Positions 55,332 through 63,448 of a stretch of 64,000 nt of DNA are shown here, in pieces. The translations under genes and the position numbers were made by a program. Position 1 is the first letter of the stretch. Every line of letters begins with the position of its first letter. The stretch comes from Fodinicola acaciae. GTDB taxonomy: Bacteria > Actinomycetota > Actinomycetes > Mycobacteriales > HKI-0501. Under the pieces are notes generated by a model. The model saw only the letters and a list, made by a program, of their open reading frames with translations. It was not told where the DNA came from and searched no databases. The stretch is from assembly GCF_010993745.1 (NCBI RefSeq), contig NZ_WOTN01000004.1, forward strand, positions 1,302,001 to 1,366,000, written 5' to 3'.

Positions 55332-57011
55332 TCAGCCGAGCAGGGTGCCGTGTGCGGCGTCGGCATAGCACTCGACGACGTCGACGGCGATGGGGAAGCG
55401 TACGGGAGTGGCGCCGAACAGCAGCCGCGTCGCGGTCGCCGCCGCCTCACCCATCGCGGCCACCACCTGCTCGGCGACCTCTTTCGGCGCGTGCGCGATG
55501 ACCTCGTCGTGTTGGTAGAAAACCAGCTCCGCACCGGAGATCGCGGCCAGCCGGGTCCGCAGGTCGGCGATCAGCGCACCGGCCCACTCCGAGGTGGTGG
55601 CCTGCACGACGAAGTTGCGGGTGAACCGCCCCCGGGCGCGAGCCGCTGCGCCGGACGTACGACTCGGCGGCTCCTCGACGCCACCGTCGGCCGCGATGCC
55701 GTCGTCGAACATGGTGTTGCCGGGCGGGCACGTACGCCCCAGAAACGAGCGGACCAGGCCGCCGGTCTCGCCGGCCTGCGCGGCCTGCTCCAGCAGCTCC
55801 AGAGCCTGCGGATAGCGTTGTCGCAACGCGGCCAGCGGTGCCGCCGCCGCGCCGCCGGTCTGTCCGTACATCGCGCCGAGCAAGCCGAGCTTGGCCTTGG
55901 CGCGATCGCCGTCGAACGCCTCGGCCGCCAGCGCCGCGTAGATGTCGGCGTCGCGCGCAGCGCGCAGCATGCCGGTGTCGCCGGACATTGCCGCCAGGAT
56001 CCGCGGGTCGACCTGCGCCGCGTCGGCGACGATCAGCACCCAGCCCGGATCGGCGACCACCGCCCGCCGCAGCCGCCGCGGGATCTGCAGGCCGCCGCCA
56101 CCGCGAGTGGCCCACCGACCCGACACGACCGCGGCCGGCACGTACTCCGGCCGAAACCGTCCGCCGCGCACCCACTCGGCCTGCCAGGCCCAGCCGTTGG
56201 CGGTGTGGATGCGCGCGAGTTCCTTGTATTCCAACAAAGGCGCGACCGCCGGATGATGGACCTGCTTCACCACCGCGGACCGCGTCGACTCCAGCGAGTG
56301 GCCGGCACGGCTGAACGCGCGTAACAGCTCGGCCGGCGAGTCGGGATTGAGCGACCGGTTGCCGAACGCCTCGCCGACGCGGTTGGCGAGCTCGGCGAGC
56401 TTCGCCGGTCGTACGCCGGGCGGCACGCGGTGGCCGAGCAGCTCGGCCAGGATCCGGTCGTGGATGTCGACCCGCCACGGCAGGCCGCACACGTTCATCT
56501 CCTCGGCCACCAACGCGCCGGCCGAGTCGGCGGCCACCAGCAACCGGAACTTCCCGGGATCGTCCGTGGCCGCGATGCGTCTTTGTTGGTCGGCGAACAC
56601 CAGCCGGGTCGCCTCCAGCGGATCCACCTCGGCCGGCAACCCGCTGCGGTCGGGCTCGAACAGCGACGGCGGTGCGTCCCGTGGCGCCGGCTCCGGATCG
56701 GCCGGCACCGGATTGCCGGTCAGCCTGGCCCACGCCGCTGCCATCGACCGCGGCTGTCCCCACCGGCCGTCGTACCCGAGCAGCAGCGCCTCGGTCAGCG
56801 CCAGATCGTGACACCGGCCGACGCGTACGCCCGCCTCCAGCAGCGGCCGGTAGGTCGCCACCGCGTCCGGCCACACCCACCGCGTCGCCGGGTCGCTCGT
56901 CGCCACCGCGCGCGCCAGGCTGGCCGGCCAACTCGCCGGCCCCGCCGGCGCGCCCGCCTCGTCGACCGGCAACAACGCCGGACGCCGCTCGGTGGTCAAC
57001 ACGACTCGCAC
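55332..57011 (-). CDS. PolA-like bifunctional 3'-5' exonuclease/DNA polymerase, reduced form
   Basis: The 559-aa protein is a truncated family A polymerase. It lacks the 5' nuclease, has a degenerate N-terminal exonuclease-like domain (about 1-190), and a polymerase core where motif A reads VADAAQVDPRILAAMSGD (the family has DYSQIELR), motif B retains K...AMYGQT and motif C retains YQHDEVIAHAP. Whether it still polymerises is unclear because the motif A tyrosine and glutamate are gone, although the Asp is present. The start at 57011 is GTG/ATG-consistent with length. Confidence 0.8.
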   Translation of the reverse strand: MRVVLTTERRPALLPVDEAGAPAGPASWPASLARAVATSDPATRWVWPDAVATYRPLLEAGVRVGRCHDLALTEALLLGYDGRWGQPRSMAAAWARLTGNPVPADPEPAPRDAPPSLFEPDRSGLPAEVDPLEATRLVFADQQRRIAATDDPGKFRLLVAADSAGALVAEEMNVCGLPWRVDIHDRILAELLGHRVPPGVRPAKLAELANRVGEAFGNRSLNPDSPAELLRAFSRAGHSLESTRSAVVKQVHHPAVAPLLEYKELARIHTANGWAWQAEWVRGGRFRPEYVPAAVVSGRWATRGGGGLQIPRRLRRAVVADPGWVLIVADAAQVDPRILAAMSGDTGMLRAARDADIYAALAAEAFDGDRAKAKLGLLGAMYGQTGGAAAAPLAALRQRYPQALELLEQAAQAGETGGLVRSFLGRTCPPGNTMFDDGIAADGGVEEPPSRTSGAAARARGRFTRNFVVQATTSEWAGALIADLRTRLAAISGAELVFYQHDEVIAHAPKEVAEQVVAAMGEAAATATRLLFGATPVRFPIAVDVVECYADAAHGTLLG

Positions 57012-57070
57012 ACCGCTGAGTGTGCCTCGTGGGTACGACGATCCGGCGTTGGCCTACCATGGAGGTACCT

Positions 57071-57146
57071 GCCGGCATGGCGCAATTGGTAGCGCACTCG
57101 ACTTGTAATCGAGCGGTTCCCGGTTCGAGTCCGGGTGTCGGCTCCA
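57071..57146 (+). tRNA. tRNA-Thr (anticodon TGT), CCA encoded
   Basis: The acceptor arms GCCGGCA/TGTCGGC pair with one G-T pair; D-arm GCGCAATTGGTAGCGC, anticodon stem CTCGA/TCGAG with loop CTTGTAA (anticodon TGT, reads ACA), T-arm CCGGG-TTCGAGT-CCCGG order, discriminator T and CCA at 57144-57146. A TACCAT -10-like box lies 10 bp upstream. The integrase gene 65 bp downstream points at this gene as the attB site of the mobile element. Confidence 0.97.
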
Positions 57147-57211
57147 CAAACCCCAGGTCAAGGCCATGATCATCTGGCCGGGCCGATCGGGGATTGGCGA
57201 CCAGCCAGGGT

Positions 57212-58384
57212 TTACCCAGGGGATTCGTCCGACTCGTAGAACGCTTCGAAGATCTCGGCGCCGCGCTCGGCGACTCGTCCGCGAGCCATGTAGACATCCT
57301 GCGTCATGCTCGGTTTCGCGTGGCCGAGCTGGTCTGCGATCAGTCGCGCGCTGATGCCGGCATCATCCATCACCGTCGCCGCCGTCTTGCGGAACGTACG
57401 CGCAGTTAGCCAGCCCTCGAACTCTGAGCCCTCGACGGCATCCCGGATATCAGCCTGCGTGTTCGACGGGTCGCGGAGAAGACCGGTTGGAGACGTGAAC
57501 ACGACGTCCCATTCGTTGGGCACCGCGTCTTTCTTGCGGTCCTTCAGAACTGTGACGACCCATGCCGGCAGCTTCAACGTTCGGTAACCCGCCTCAGACT
57601 TCGGACGCAGCTGGAGAACGAGGCCCCTGCCTTTGAGACGTACGACGGTGCCGCGAATCTCGACCTGTCCCGCTTCCAGGTCCAACCCATCCCACATGAC
57701 CGCGCATGCCTCGCCGAGCCGCATCCCGGTACCAAGCAGGAAGTCGATAAAGTCCGGTAGATCACGATCAACGGCGCGTTGGTCGGCTGTGATTCGCTTG
57801 CGAAGTCTACGAATTTCGCCAAGTTGCAAGGCACGTGCCTTCTTTGGCGTACTGATCACGGGCTCGACATCACGAGTCGGGTTGTAGTCGACGGCGTCGA
57901 GACGTGCGGCCAGGCTGAACATGCCGCTGACGACGCTGCGTACGAGCTTGGCCGCGCCTTTGCCGCGATTGTCCGCCACATCCTGTACGAGCCCGTCCAC
58001 TCGGCCGGTGCTGCACTCGCGGATCTTGAGATTGCCGAGAGCTGGCTTGACCGACTGGTCGTAGTGGTACTGGTATTTGTCCAATGTGGATGGTGCCTTG
58101 CGGCCATCGGCGACATGGCGTGCAACCAGCTGCAACCAACGCTCGCCGAGATCTGACACGCGCGTGTCTGCCGAAATCTCGCCATGACCAGCGCGCCGTG
58201 CACGGTCGCGAAGTGCTTCCCTCAGCCGATCTTTCGCGGCCGTTTTGGTCTTGCCGTGCCGCTCCACCTGTCGTGTCTTGCCGTCGTAGTCGCGGTAGTA
58301 CGCGCATGCGCGCCATTTTCCGTTGGGCGTCTGCGAAACGTTGATCTCACCCCACGTGCCGATGGGGAGCGGCGGCCGGCCCAT
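57212..58384 (-). CDS. int: Tyrosine site-specific integrase
   Basis: The 390-aa recombinase has an N-terminal SAM-like arm-binding region (about 60-150) and the catalytic domain with Arg222 (GTGMRLGEA), Arg332 in TFRKTAATVMDDAG, His355 in DQLGHAKPSM and Tyr365 in DVYMARG. The usual box II histidine is Arg329 (R-x-x-R), a change seen in actinomycete ICE integrases. It sits next to the tRNA-Thr att site and points its 3' end at it. Confidence 0.95.
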   Translation of the reverse strand: MGRPPLPIGTWGEINVSQTPNGKWRACAYYRDYDGKTRQVERHGKTKTAAKDRLREALRDRARRAGHGEISADTRVSDLGERWLQLVARHVADGRKAPSTLDKYQYHYDQSVKPALGNLKIRECSTGRVDGLVQDVADNRGKGAAKLVRSVVSGMFSLAARLDAVDYNPTRDVEPVISTPKKARALQLGEIRRLRKRITADQRAVDRDLPDFIDFLLGTGMRLGEACAVMWDGLDLEAGQVEIRGTVVRLKGRGLVLQLRPKSEAGYRTLKLPAWVVTVLKDRKKDAVPNEWDVVFTSPTGLLRDPSNTQADIRDAVEGSEFEGWLTARTFRKTAATVMDDAGISARLIADQLGHAKPSMTQDVYMARGRVAERGAEIFEAFYESDESPG

Positions 58385-58386
58385 GA

Positions 58387-58590
58387 TTACGCGCTCTGCT
58401 TCTGTTCGTCCCACCAGCGCAAGACTTCTGCCTCGTCGTAGCGGACGTGCCTGCCGACCTTTCGGCCGTACGGACCGTACCCATTGACGCGCCACTGATA
58501 GAGCGTCTTGACCGGCACCTGAAGGAAGTCCGCCAAGTCTTGGATGGTCCAGGTACGGCCGATCCGGCGCCGCTGCTCCGGGACGTTCAC
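58387..58590 (-). CDS. xis: Excisionase / helix-turn-helix protein (Xis)
   Basis: The 67-aa protein is a small winged-helix binder (RTWTIQDLADFLQVPVKTLYQWRVNGYGP, then RKVGRHVRYDEAEVLRWWDE) typical of AICE excisionases, which tip the integrase toward excision. The GTG start overlaps the initiator stop (GTGA) and its own stop is 2 bp from the integrase start, so int, xis and rep are one unit. Confidence 0.88.
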   Translation of the reverse strand: MNVPEQRRRIGRTWTIQDLADFLQVPVKTLYQWRVNGYGPYGRKVGRHVRYDEAEVLRWWDEQKQSA

Positions 58591-60281
58591 GCTGCCACCT
58601 CCCCGTCTGCCGAAAGTTGTCCAGCTGCGAGCGCTTGCGCCTGGTCGAGCTCGCGTCGCCAGCGTTGTCGGTCGGCGATGGCGTGCATGAGCAGCTGTCG
58701 CCGGCCGATGGCGTCTGTGTCCGATGTGGACAGTCGTTCCCAGGCGTACCGGTCTGAACTGTCGATTGCCGAAACCTCGACGGCCGCCTGGTCGCCGTTG
58801 TGTTGCTGGAGTTTCTGGATCATGCCGAGGACCCAGCGGCGCCGGTCGTTGCGGGTGTCGGTCAGTGTCTTGCCGGACCACTTGCGCGACAGCAGTACGC
58901 GTCGGCCGCCGAACCCGAGCGTGGCTCTCTTGTGGGCACGGCCCTTGCAGTGTCCGGGAGTCAGCCCGGGACGGCTGTTTTTCGGTTGTACGCCGTACAT
59001 AAGCCAGTTAGCGCAGGTTGGCGAGCACGGCTCGAAGCGGAGCGCATCCGCGTACCGGTCAAGGTGCGCCTTCTGCCGATCAGTGGTCGCTTCGTGGCAC
59101 TCGTCCAGCTGCTTTGTTAGGTACTTGCCCAGGTAGCCGATGAGGAGATTGGCCCGTTCGGTGCCGGCCTCGACTCCTTTGGCGTCGACCTGCGCGCCGA
59201 ACCGTACGACGTGCGCCGGCTCGTCATCCTCGCCGATGTCATCGAGCGCCTGATCCCAGGTAGTGAGCTGGTCGCCGTTGTCGGGGTCGACGTACGCGGC
59301 CAGCTGGTCATCCCAGACGGGCAAGTTTCCCGGCAGGTAAACGGGTTCGTCGCACGCCGGCCACCACACCTGGTGGTACGTCGCCGCCGCCACTTGCTTG
59401 ATGGCAGTCCGCGGAATGGTCCCGCGAATGGCCGCGTGCAGGTGCGGCGCCAACCGCCGTTGCGGCTCCAGGGACGCGAAGTACTGCACGTCCCAGCCAA
59501 CCGCGCGGCGAAGGTTCTGCCAGAACCGATCAACCAACTTCGGGAAATGGATGGCATCGCGCGCGGCCCGCCGGTAGTCGTAGCTGGACGGGTCCACCGG
59601 GGCGCCATCCGGCCCCACCCGGCCGTACGAGTCGCAAGTCAGCGTGATGAACATCGACGGCCGCCAGACCGTGCCATCCGGCGCCGTGTACGTCTTGCCG
59701 ACCGTGCGTTTGTCGACGGGCAGCCGGGGAAGCTCGGCGGCATCCTGGCGACGCTTGGTCGAGCGGCTACGCCGAGCCGGCTTGTCCGTTAGGGTGCCGC
59801 GTACGCCAGCCTCGCGCAGTTGCTCGTCGACCTCGGCCAGCTGGACATCCAGCTCCGCGACCTCGGGGTGATCGTCCCCGAGCTGCCCTGCCAACTCGTC
59901 ACGGTGGCTCTGCGCGTCAGCACGGGCCGTCGCCAGCTGCTGCTGCAATTCGGTCGGGTCGTCGGACTCCAGTGGTGGTTCTTCGTTGAGATGCCAGCCT
60001 TCCCGGCACTGCGCGAGCCGGAGTGCCTTGGCTCTTTTGGCGCACGGCTCACATTTGGAGGCCAGCCGAGCACCGCACGGCACCGGAATGACTTCCGACG
60101 TTCCCGTCGTGGTGTCGATCCTGCGCATGGCCATCGGCCGTACGCACACACCGAACTGAAGCGCGACCGACTCCAGGACTTCCTTGGCCAGCGGCATCCG
60201 CGCGCGTTCGATCCGGGACAGGTTCCGATCATGAGGGTCAGACTTCGTTGTCATAGCGGGAATCCCCGTGTCCTCGCTCAT
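58587..60281 (-). CDS. repSA: RepSA-type rolling-circle replication initiator
   Basis: The 564-aa initiator has the HUH-like endonuclease pattern: motif 1 MFITLTCDSYG, motif 2 APHLHAAIRG (metal His pair) and motif 3 LIGYLGKYLTKQLD with the catalytic Tyr. An N-terminal Cys pair (CEPCAKRAK) and a Cys/His cluster CSPTCANWLMYG suggest zinc binding. It initiates pSAM2-style rolling-circle replication of the excised element. ATG overlaps the translocase stop (ATGA). Confidence 0.9.
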   Translation of the reverse strand: MSEDTGIPAMTTKSDPHDRNLSRIERARMPLAKEVLESVALQFGVCVRPMAMRRIDTTTGTSEVIPVPCGARLASKCEPCAKRAKALRLAQCREGWHLNEEPPLESDDPTELQQQLATARADAQSHRDELAGQLGDDHPEVAELDVQLAEVDEQLREAGVRGTLTDKPARRSRSTKRRQDAAELPRLPVDKRTVGKTYTAPDGTVWRPSMFITLTCDSYGRVGPDGAPVDPSSYDYRRAARDAIHFPKLVDRFWQNLRRAVGWDVQYFASLEPQRRLAPHLHAAIRGTIPRTAIKQVAAATYHQVWWPACDEPVYLPGNLPVWDDQLAAYVDPDNGDQLTTWDQALDDIGEDDEPAHVVRFGAQVDAKGVEAGTERANLLIGYLGKYLTKQLDECHEATTDRQKAHLDRYADALRFEPCSPTCANWLMYGVQPKNSRPGLTPGHCKGRAHKRATLGFGGRRVLLSRKWSGKTLTDTRNDRRRWVLGMIQKLQQHNGDQAAVEVSAIDSSDRYAWERLSTSDTDAIGRRQLLMHAIADRQRWRRELDQAQALAAGQLSADGEVAA

Positions 60282-61885
60282 TCGCCAGCGTCCCCGAACT
60301 CCGGCCGAGGAAACTCGACGGTTGATCCGTCGATCACGCCAGGCGCCGCCTGGTCGCCGTCCACCGCCGCCAACTCCGCGAACGTGTTGTGCCGGCCAGG
60401 TGCGTACCAGGCCGCGACGCGGTGAATCTCGTCATCGGAGACCCACCCGAACCGCATCCGTGCCGGTTCCGGCATCCCGTCCAGCACCACGTACGCCACG
60501 CCTTCCTGCCCGATGGAGTCGATCAGGTCGGCGTACGCGCCGCGATCCCGTGCGCCGTCGCCGAGCACCAGGTCGACCTGGCCGTCCTCGACCAACCGCA
60601 GCGCAATGCGGGTCGGGAACAGATCCCGGAACGGCAGCACCTCTTTACGCGGGTCCTGCAACGCGGCCAACAGGTAGATCCCCACCGCACGACCTTGTGA
60701 AGCGAGCAATGCCAACGCGGCAGCGATCCGTTTCTTGGCCTCACGGTCGATGACGTACGCGGTCAGCGACGCCAGCTCATCGATGATCACCACAACGGCC
60801 GGGCTGTCCTTGCTCGGCGTGTGATCCCGCGCAACACCACGCAGTTTCGCTTGCCTGCCTTGCATTTCGACCACGAGATCTTCCAAGAACTCGGCGTAGG
60901 CGATCTCATAGGAGCGCTTGCGGTCAGGATCGGCCGTGTCGTCCTCGCCGTAGCAGAACCGGTGAAACAGCGACCGGCCGAAGGCCAGTTCCATGCCGCC
61001 TTTGGGATCGATGACCCACAGCTGCACCCACCCATCGTGCACCGCACCGGCCAAGGACCGGATGACCGACCAGATCACTGAGCCTTTGCCCGATCCGGTG
61101 GCGCCGGCGACCAACACATGCGAGCCGGCCAACCGCAGCGTGTAGAGCGCACCATCTTCACGAATCGCGACCGGCAGCGCCCGCAGGTTCGGGACACGTG
61201 GAATTGCCAGCGGCATAACGGTTTTCGCCAACCGGTCTCGCTTGATCAGCGTCAAGACAACGCGGTCGGGGTGGTCGCGGTAGCGGACCCGGTCGAGCAG
61301 CCGCAGCAGCCAGGCGAGGCGGCCGGTACGGTCCGGCGCGATCGGCGGGGCCGAGGAGATCCGGCACTCACGAACACCGAACGTGCGCGCCAACTCTTCC
61401 GCGCGATATGTGTAGTGGCCCGGTTTCTGGCCCATCAACATGCGAACGGTGACCCGATCTACCCACCGATTCGCCGATACCCACACCAACGCCGGCAAGT
61501 ACTGGCGATGGTTGTACGTCGCGTCCAGCTTGCATAGCGTCATCGCCGGCCGCCACCGGATCTGGTACTTCCACATGTGCCGAAACCGCGAGACCGCCGG
61601 CCACAGCGCGAACCGATGAAAGAGCGCCGGTTTCCAGACAGCCCAAGCCGTGAGCGCCAGGCCAACGACGCCGACCGCGATCACTGGGACCGGCCACCCG
61701 TACTGGACCCACAGCCACCCCAGCCCGACCAGCGCGGCCACGTCGATCGGATGCATCACGACCCACCGCAGCAGCCGGCCAATAGCCCGCAGGATGGCCA
61801 ACGGTACGGCCCACTTGTCGCGTACCTCGTCCTCGGAGACGACCACCAAGCCGGTCGTTTGCTTCGCTCCGCGCGGCCCGATCAT
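60278..61885 (-). CDS. FtsK/SpoIIIE-type conjugative DNA translocase (TraB/TraSA-like)
   Basis: The 535-aa protein has two N-terminal membrane helices (about residues 46-64 and 66-86) and a FtsK-like motor with Walker A GATGSGKGS (261-269) and Walker B VVVIIDELASL. In actinomycete conjugation a single such protein moves double-stranded DNA between cells. The ATG overlaps the stop of the following small gene. It is shorter than streptomycete TraB because the C-terminal wing is reduced. Confidence 0.9.
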   Translation of the reverse strand: MIGPRGAKQTTGLVVVSEDEVRDKWAVPLAILRAIGRLLRWVVMHPIDVAALVGLGWLWVQYGWPVPVIAVGVVGLALTAWAVWKPALFHRFALWPAVSRFRHMWKYQIRWRPAMTLCKLDATYNHRQYLPALVWVSANRWVDRVTVRMLMGQKPGHYTYRAEELARTFGVRECRISSAPPIAPDRTGRLAWLLRLLDRVRYRDHPDRVVLTLIKRDRLAKTVMPLAIPRVPNLRALPVAIREDGALYTLRLAGSHVLVAGATGSGKGSVIWSVIRSLAGAVHDGWVQLWVIDPKGGMELAFGRSLFHRFCYGEDDTADPDRKRSYEIAYAEFLEDLVVEMQGRQAKLRGVARDHTPSKDSPAVVVIIDELASLTAYVIDREAKKRIAAALALLASQGRAVGIYLLAALQDPRKEVLPFRDLFPTRIALRLVEDGQVDLVLGDGARDRGAYADLIDSIGQEGVAYVVLDGMPEPARMRFGWVSDDEIHRVAAWYAPGRHNTFAELAAVDGDQAAPGVIDGSTVEFPRPEFGDAGE

Positions 61886-62085
61886 TCGTGACCACCGCTG
61901 TCGTTGCTCGACGCCGGCCAGCCGACCGAGACGAATTTTCCTTTGCTGCGACCGAGCGCGCCGAAAGACAGCTGGTCGTCGCACGACATGCACGCCGCGC
62001 CTTTGTCCAAACCAGTCGTCAGCGCACCGCATCGGCCGCACCTCGCCGCGCGCATACCGCGACCGCCCCGTTTACGCTTACCCAT
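61882..62085 (-). CDS. Small zinc-ribbon-like protein of the AICE
   Basis: The 67-aa basic protein opens MGKRKRGGRGMRAARCGRCGALTTGLDKGAACMSCDDQLSF, with CxxC pairs 13 residues apart suggesting a zinc ribbon. Small Zn proteins are frequent in AICE transfer operons but this one has no named match. Its stop overlaps the translocase start (ATGA), which ties it to transfer. Confidence 0.65.
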   Translation of the reverse strand: MGKRKRGGRGMRAARCGRCGALTTGLDKGAACMSCDDQLSFGALGRSKGKFVSVGWPASSNDSGGHE

Positions 62086-62140
62086 GCCAGACACTCGCTT
62101 TCCCCTCCCTGTGGGGAGATCCCGTTGTGTGGTTGCACCG

Positions 62141-62198
62141 TGTGCGAGGACCGGGACCGGCCAGGCCGCCAAACCGAGACCGGCCCCGTCCTCGCGCA
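62141..62198. other. Imperfect ~20-bp hairpin in the AICE, candidate replication or transfer site
   Basis: TGTGCGAGGACCGGGACCGG (62141-62160) is nearly the reverse complement of CCGGCCCCGTCCTCGCGCA (62180-62198) with one bulge and about a 20-nt loop, in the only non-coding gap (121 bp) of the transfer operon. Such hairpins serve as lagging-strand or transfer origins in small actinomycete elements, or as an internal terminator. Assignment is inference. Confidence 0.45.
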
Positions 62199-62206
62199 CC
62201 CAGCCA

Positions 62207-62509
62207 TCAGCCGAGCTGGTGATTGATCTGTTGCGAATCCCGCACCGGTACGCGGACCCGAGTCAGCAACGCGGCACGGAACGCCGCTTTCGTCTCGTAC
62301 TCCCGCAGGCCAGGGAAAAGGACCTCTGCCAACGAATGCGCCTGCTTGGCCTCGACGTACGCCGCATCGTGCAGCAGCCGGCCGCGCGCATCGCTGGACA
62401 TGTTCGCCCGCCACGCATCGCCGACAGCCCGCGTACACGCCACCATCTCGACCACAGCCGCCGCCAAAGCGGTCCGGTCAACCTCGTTTTTCTTGCGGCC
62501 GTTGCTCAT
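62207..62509 (-). CDS. AICE hypothetical protein, paralog 1
   Basis: The 100-aa protein reads NEVDRTALAAAVVEMVACTRAVGD, then a helical region ending LFPGLREYETKAAFRAALLTRVRV. It is clearly related to the next gene (VDRGALTAAVVALVAGTRD..., LYPETFLTGDGEANTFRDALLHAALH), so the two arose by tandem duplication. No family is recognised. Its start lies inside the neighbour's stop region (4-bp overlap). Confidence 0.65.
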   Translation of the reverse strand: MSNGRKKNEVDRTALAAAVVEMVACTRAVGDAWRANMSSDARGRLLHDAAYVEAKQAHSLAEVLFPGLREYETKAAFRAALLTRVRVPVRDSQQINHQLG

Positions 62510-62844
62510 GAGGCCACCGCCGCCGTTGACGGGCACGTGCAGTTGGGGCAGCGATCAGAGACCGCATTTCCTCGATGCAGCGCCGCATGCAGCAACGCGT
62601 CTCGGAACGTGTTTGCCTCACCGTCGCCGGTCAAGAAGGTCTCCGGATAGAGTGCTTTGGCAACCTCGTACATGCTTCGCGCGAAGAGCGCGCAGGCCGC
62701 CTCACGCGAGTCGTCCTCCGTCGAGTCCAGCCGATAGACCAGCCGTGCCCCGGCGACCGTCATATCCCGGGTGCCGGCGACCAACGCGACCACGGCCGCC
62801 GTGAGTGCGCCCCGGTCCACCTTGACAACGTCCACTCCGGTCAC
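62506..62844 (-). CDS. AICE hypothetical protein, paralog 2
   Basis: The 112-aa protein is the longer duplicate, with an N-terminal VDVVKVDRGALTAAVVALV and a C-terminal CPNCTCP that could bind metal. Shared segments with the downstream gene start at VDRxALxAAVV and end at the FRDALL block. The GTG at 62844 overlaps the stop of the activator gene (GTGA), placing it in the same operon. Confidence 0.65.
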   Translation of the reverse strand: MTGVDVVKVDRGALTAAVVALVAGTRDMTVAGARLVYRLDSTEDDSREAACALFARSMYEVAKALYPETFLTGDGEANTFRDALLHAALHRGNAVSDRCPNCTCPSTAAVAS

Positions 62845-63299
62845 GACCGTGCCCCAGCGGTCTCCGCAGACGCCTTGCCCGCCGCTTTGGCCGTACCGGT
62901 CGTCGCCGGCTGTTTGAAGCCGGTTGCGAAGTACGCCCAACCGATGCCTTTGAACTCGCCCTGCCCGACCAGCCGAGGCGAGACCTGCAAGCCCTCCAGC
63001 TCCACCGGCCGCATGCCGAGCACGTTGTCCCCATTGCCAGCCGGGACCGGCTGAACGTCCCCGAGGAACGTGATCTCGATGGAGTGGTTCTTTGCCTTGC
63101 CGGCGCTGGGATCGATGAAGATCCCCTTCCACTGCCGCTTGCCGGTTACCTCGTCCACCCGCTGACGCACCGGACGACCCGCCGCCCGCTCATCCCGCGA
63201 CTGGTACTCGGTGTCGGGCTCCACGTCGCCACAAAGCAGGAGCCCCTGCGGGAAAACCAGGGCCTGCTGCTCGGCGAACCGGTGCCTGTTCTGAAGCAT
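62841..63299 (-). CDS. pra: Pra-like activator of replication, integration and excision
   Basis: The 152-aa protein matches the Pra-like family of AICE: start MLQNRHRFAEQQALVFPQG (family consensus ALQNRHRVEQQAVFPFG by memory), then GDVEPDTEYQSRDE and FKGIGWAYFATGF. In pSAM2 Pra switches the element from silent integration to excision and replication. The ATG at 63299 was chosen; an upstream ATG adds a poor extension. It is the first gene of the leftward operon, next to the divergent promoter. Confidence 0.8.
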   Translation of the reverse strand: MLQNRHRFAEQQALVFPQGLLLCGDVEPDTEYQSRDERAAGRPVRQRVDEVTGKRQWKGIFIDPSAGKAKNHSIEITFLGDVQPVPAGNGDNVLGMRPVELEGLQVSPRLVGQGEFKGIGWAYFATGFKQPATTGTAKAAGKASAETAGARS

Positions 63300-63448
63300 G
63301 CAATCCTCCGCGTCTCGTACGTCTGCACGACGACTTGTGTCGTCATGTTGTCGATCATACGTCGGCAACTCGACTCGTCAAGTGGTGAAGCTACTCGAAG
63401 TTGATCATCACTCTTCGGAGTTTCCGTGTCACTGCTAGGCTGTCGCGC
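63300..63448. promoter_or_regulatory. Divergent AICE control region with inverted repeats
   Basis: The 149-bp gap between pra (left) and the gene at 63,449 (right) contains a perfect GACGAC-TTGT-GTCGTC palindrome at 63329-63344 and a weaker ATGTTGTCGATCATACGTCGG repeat beside it. KorSA-type GntR repressors of pSAM2 act in such places, so this is a plausible repression site controlling entry into the transfer cycle. Confidence 0.55.
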
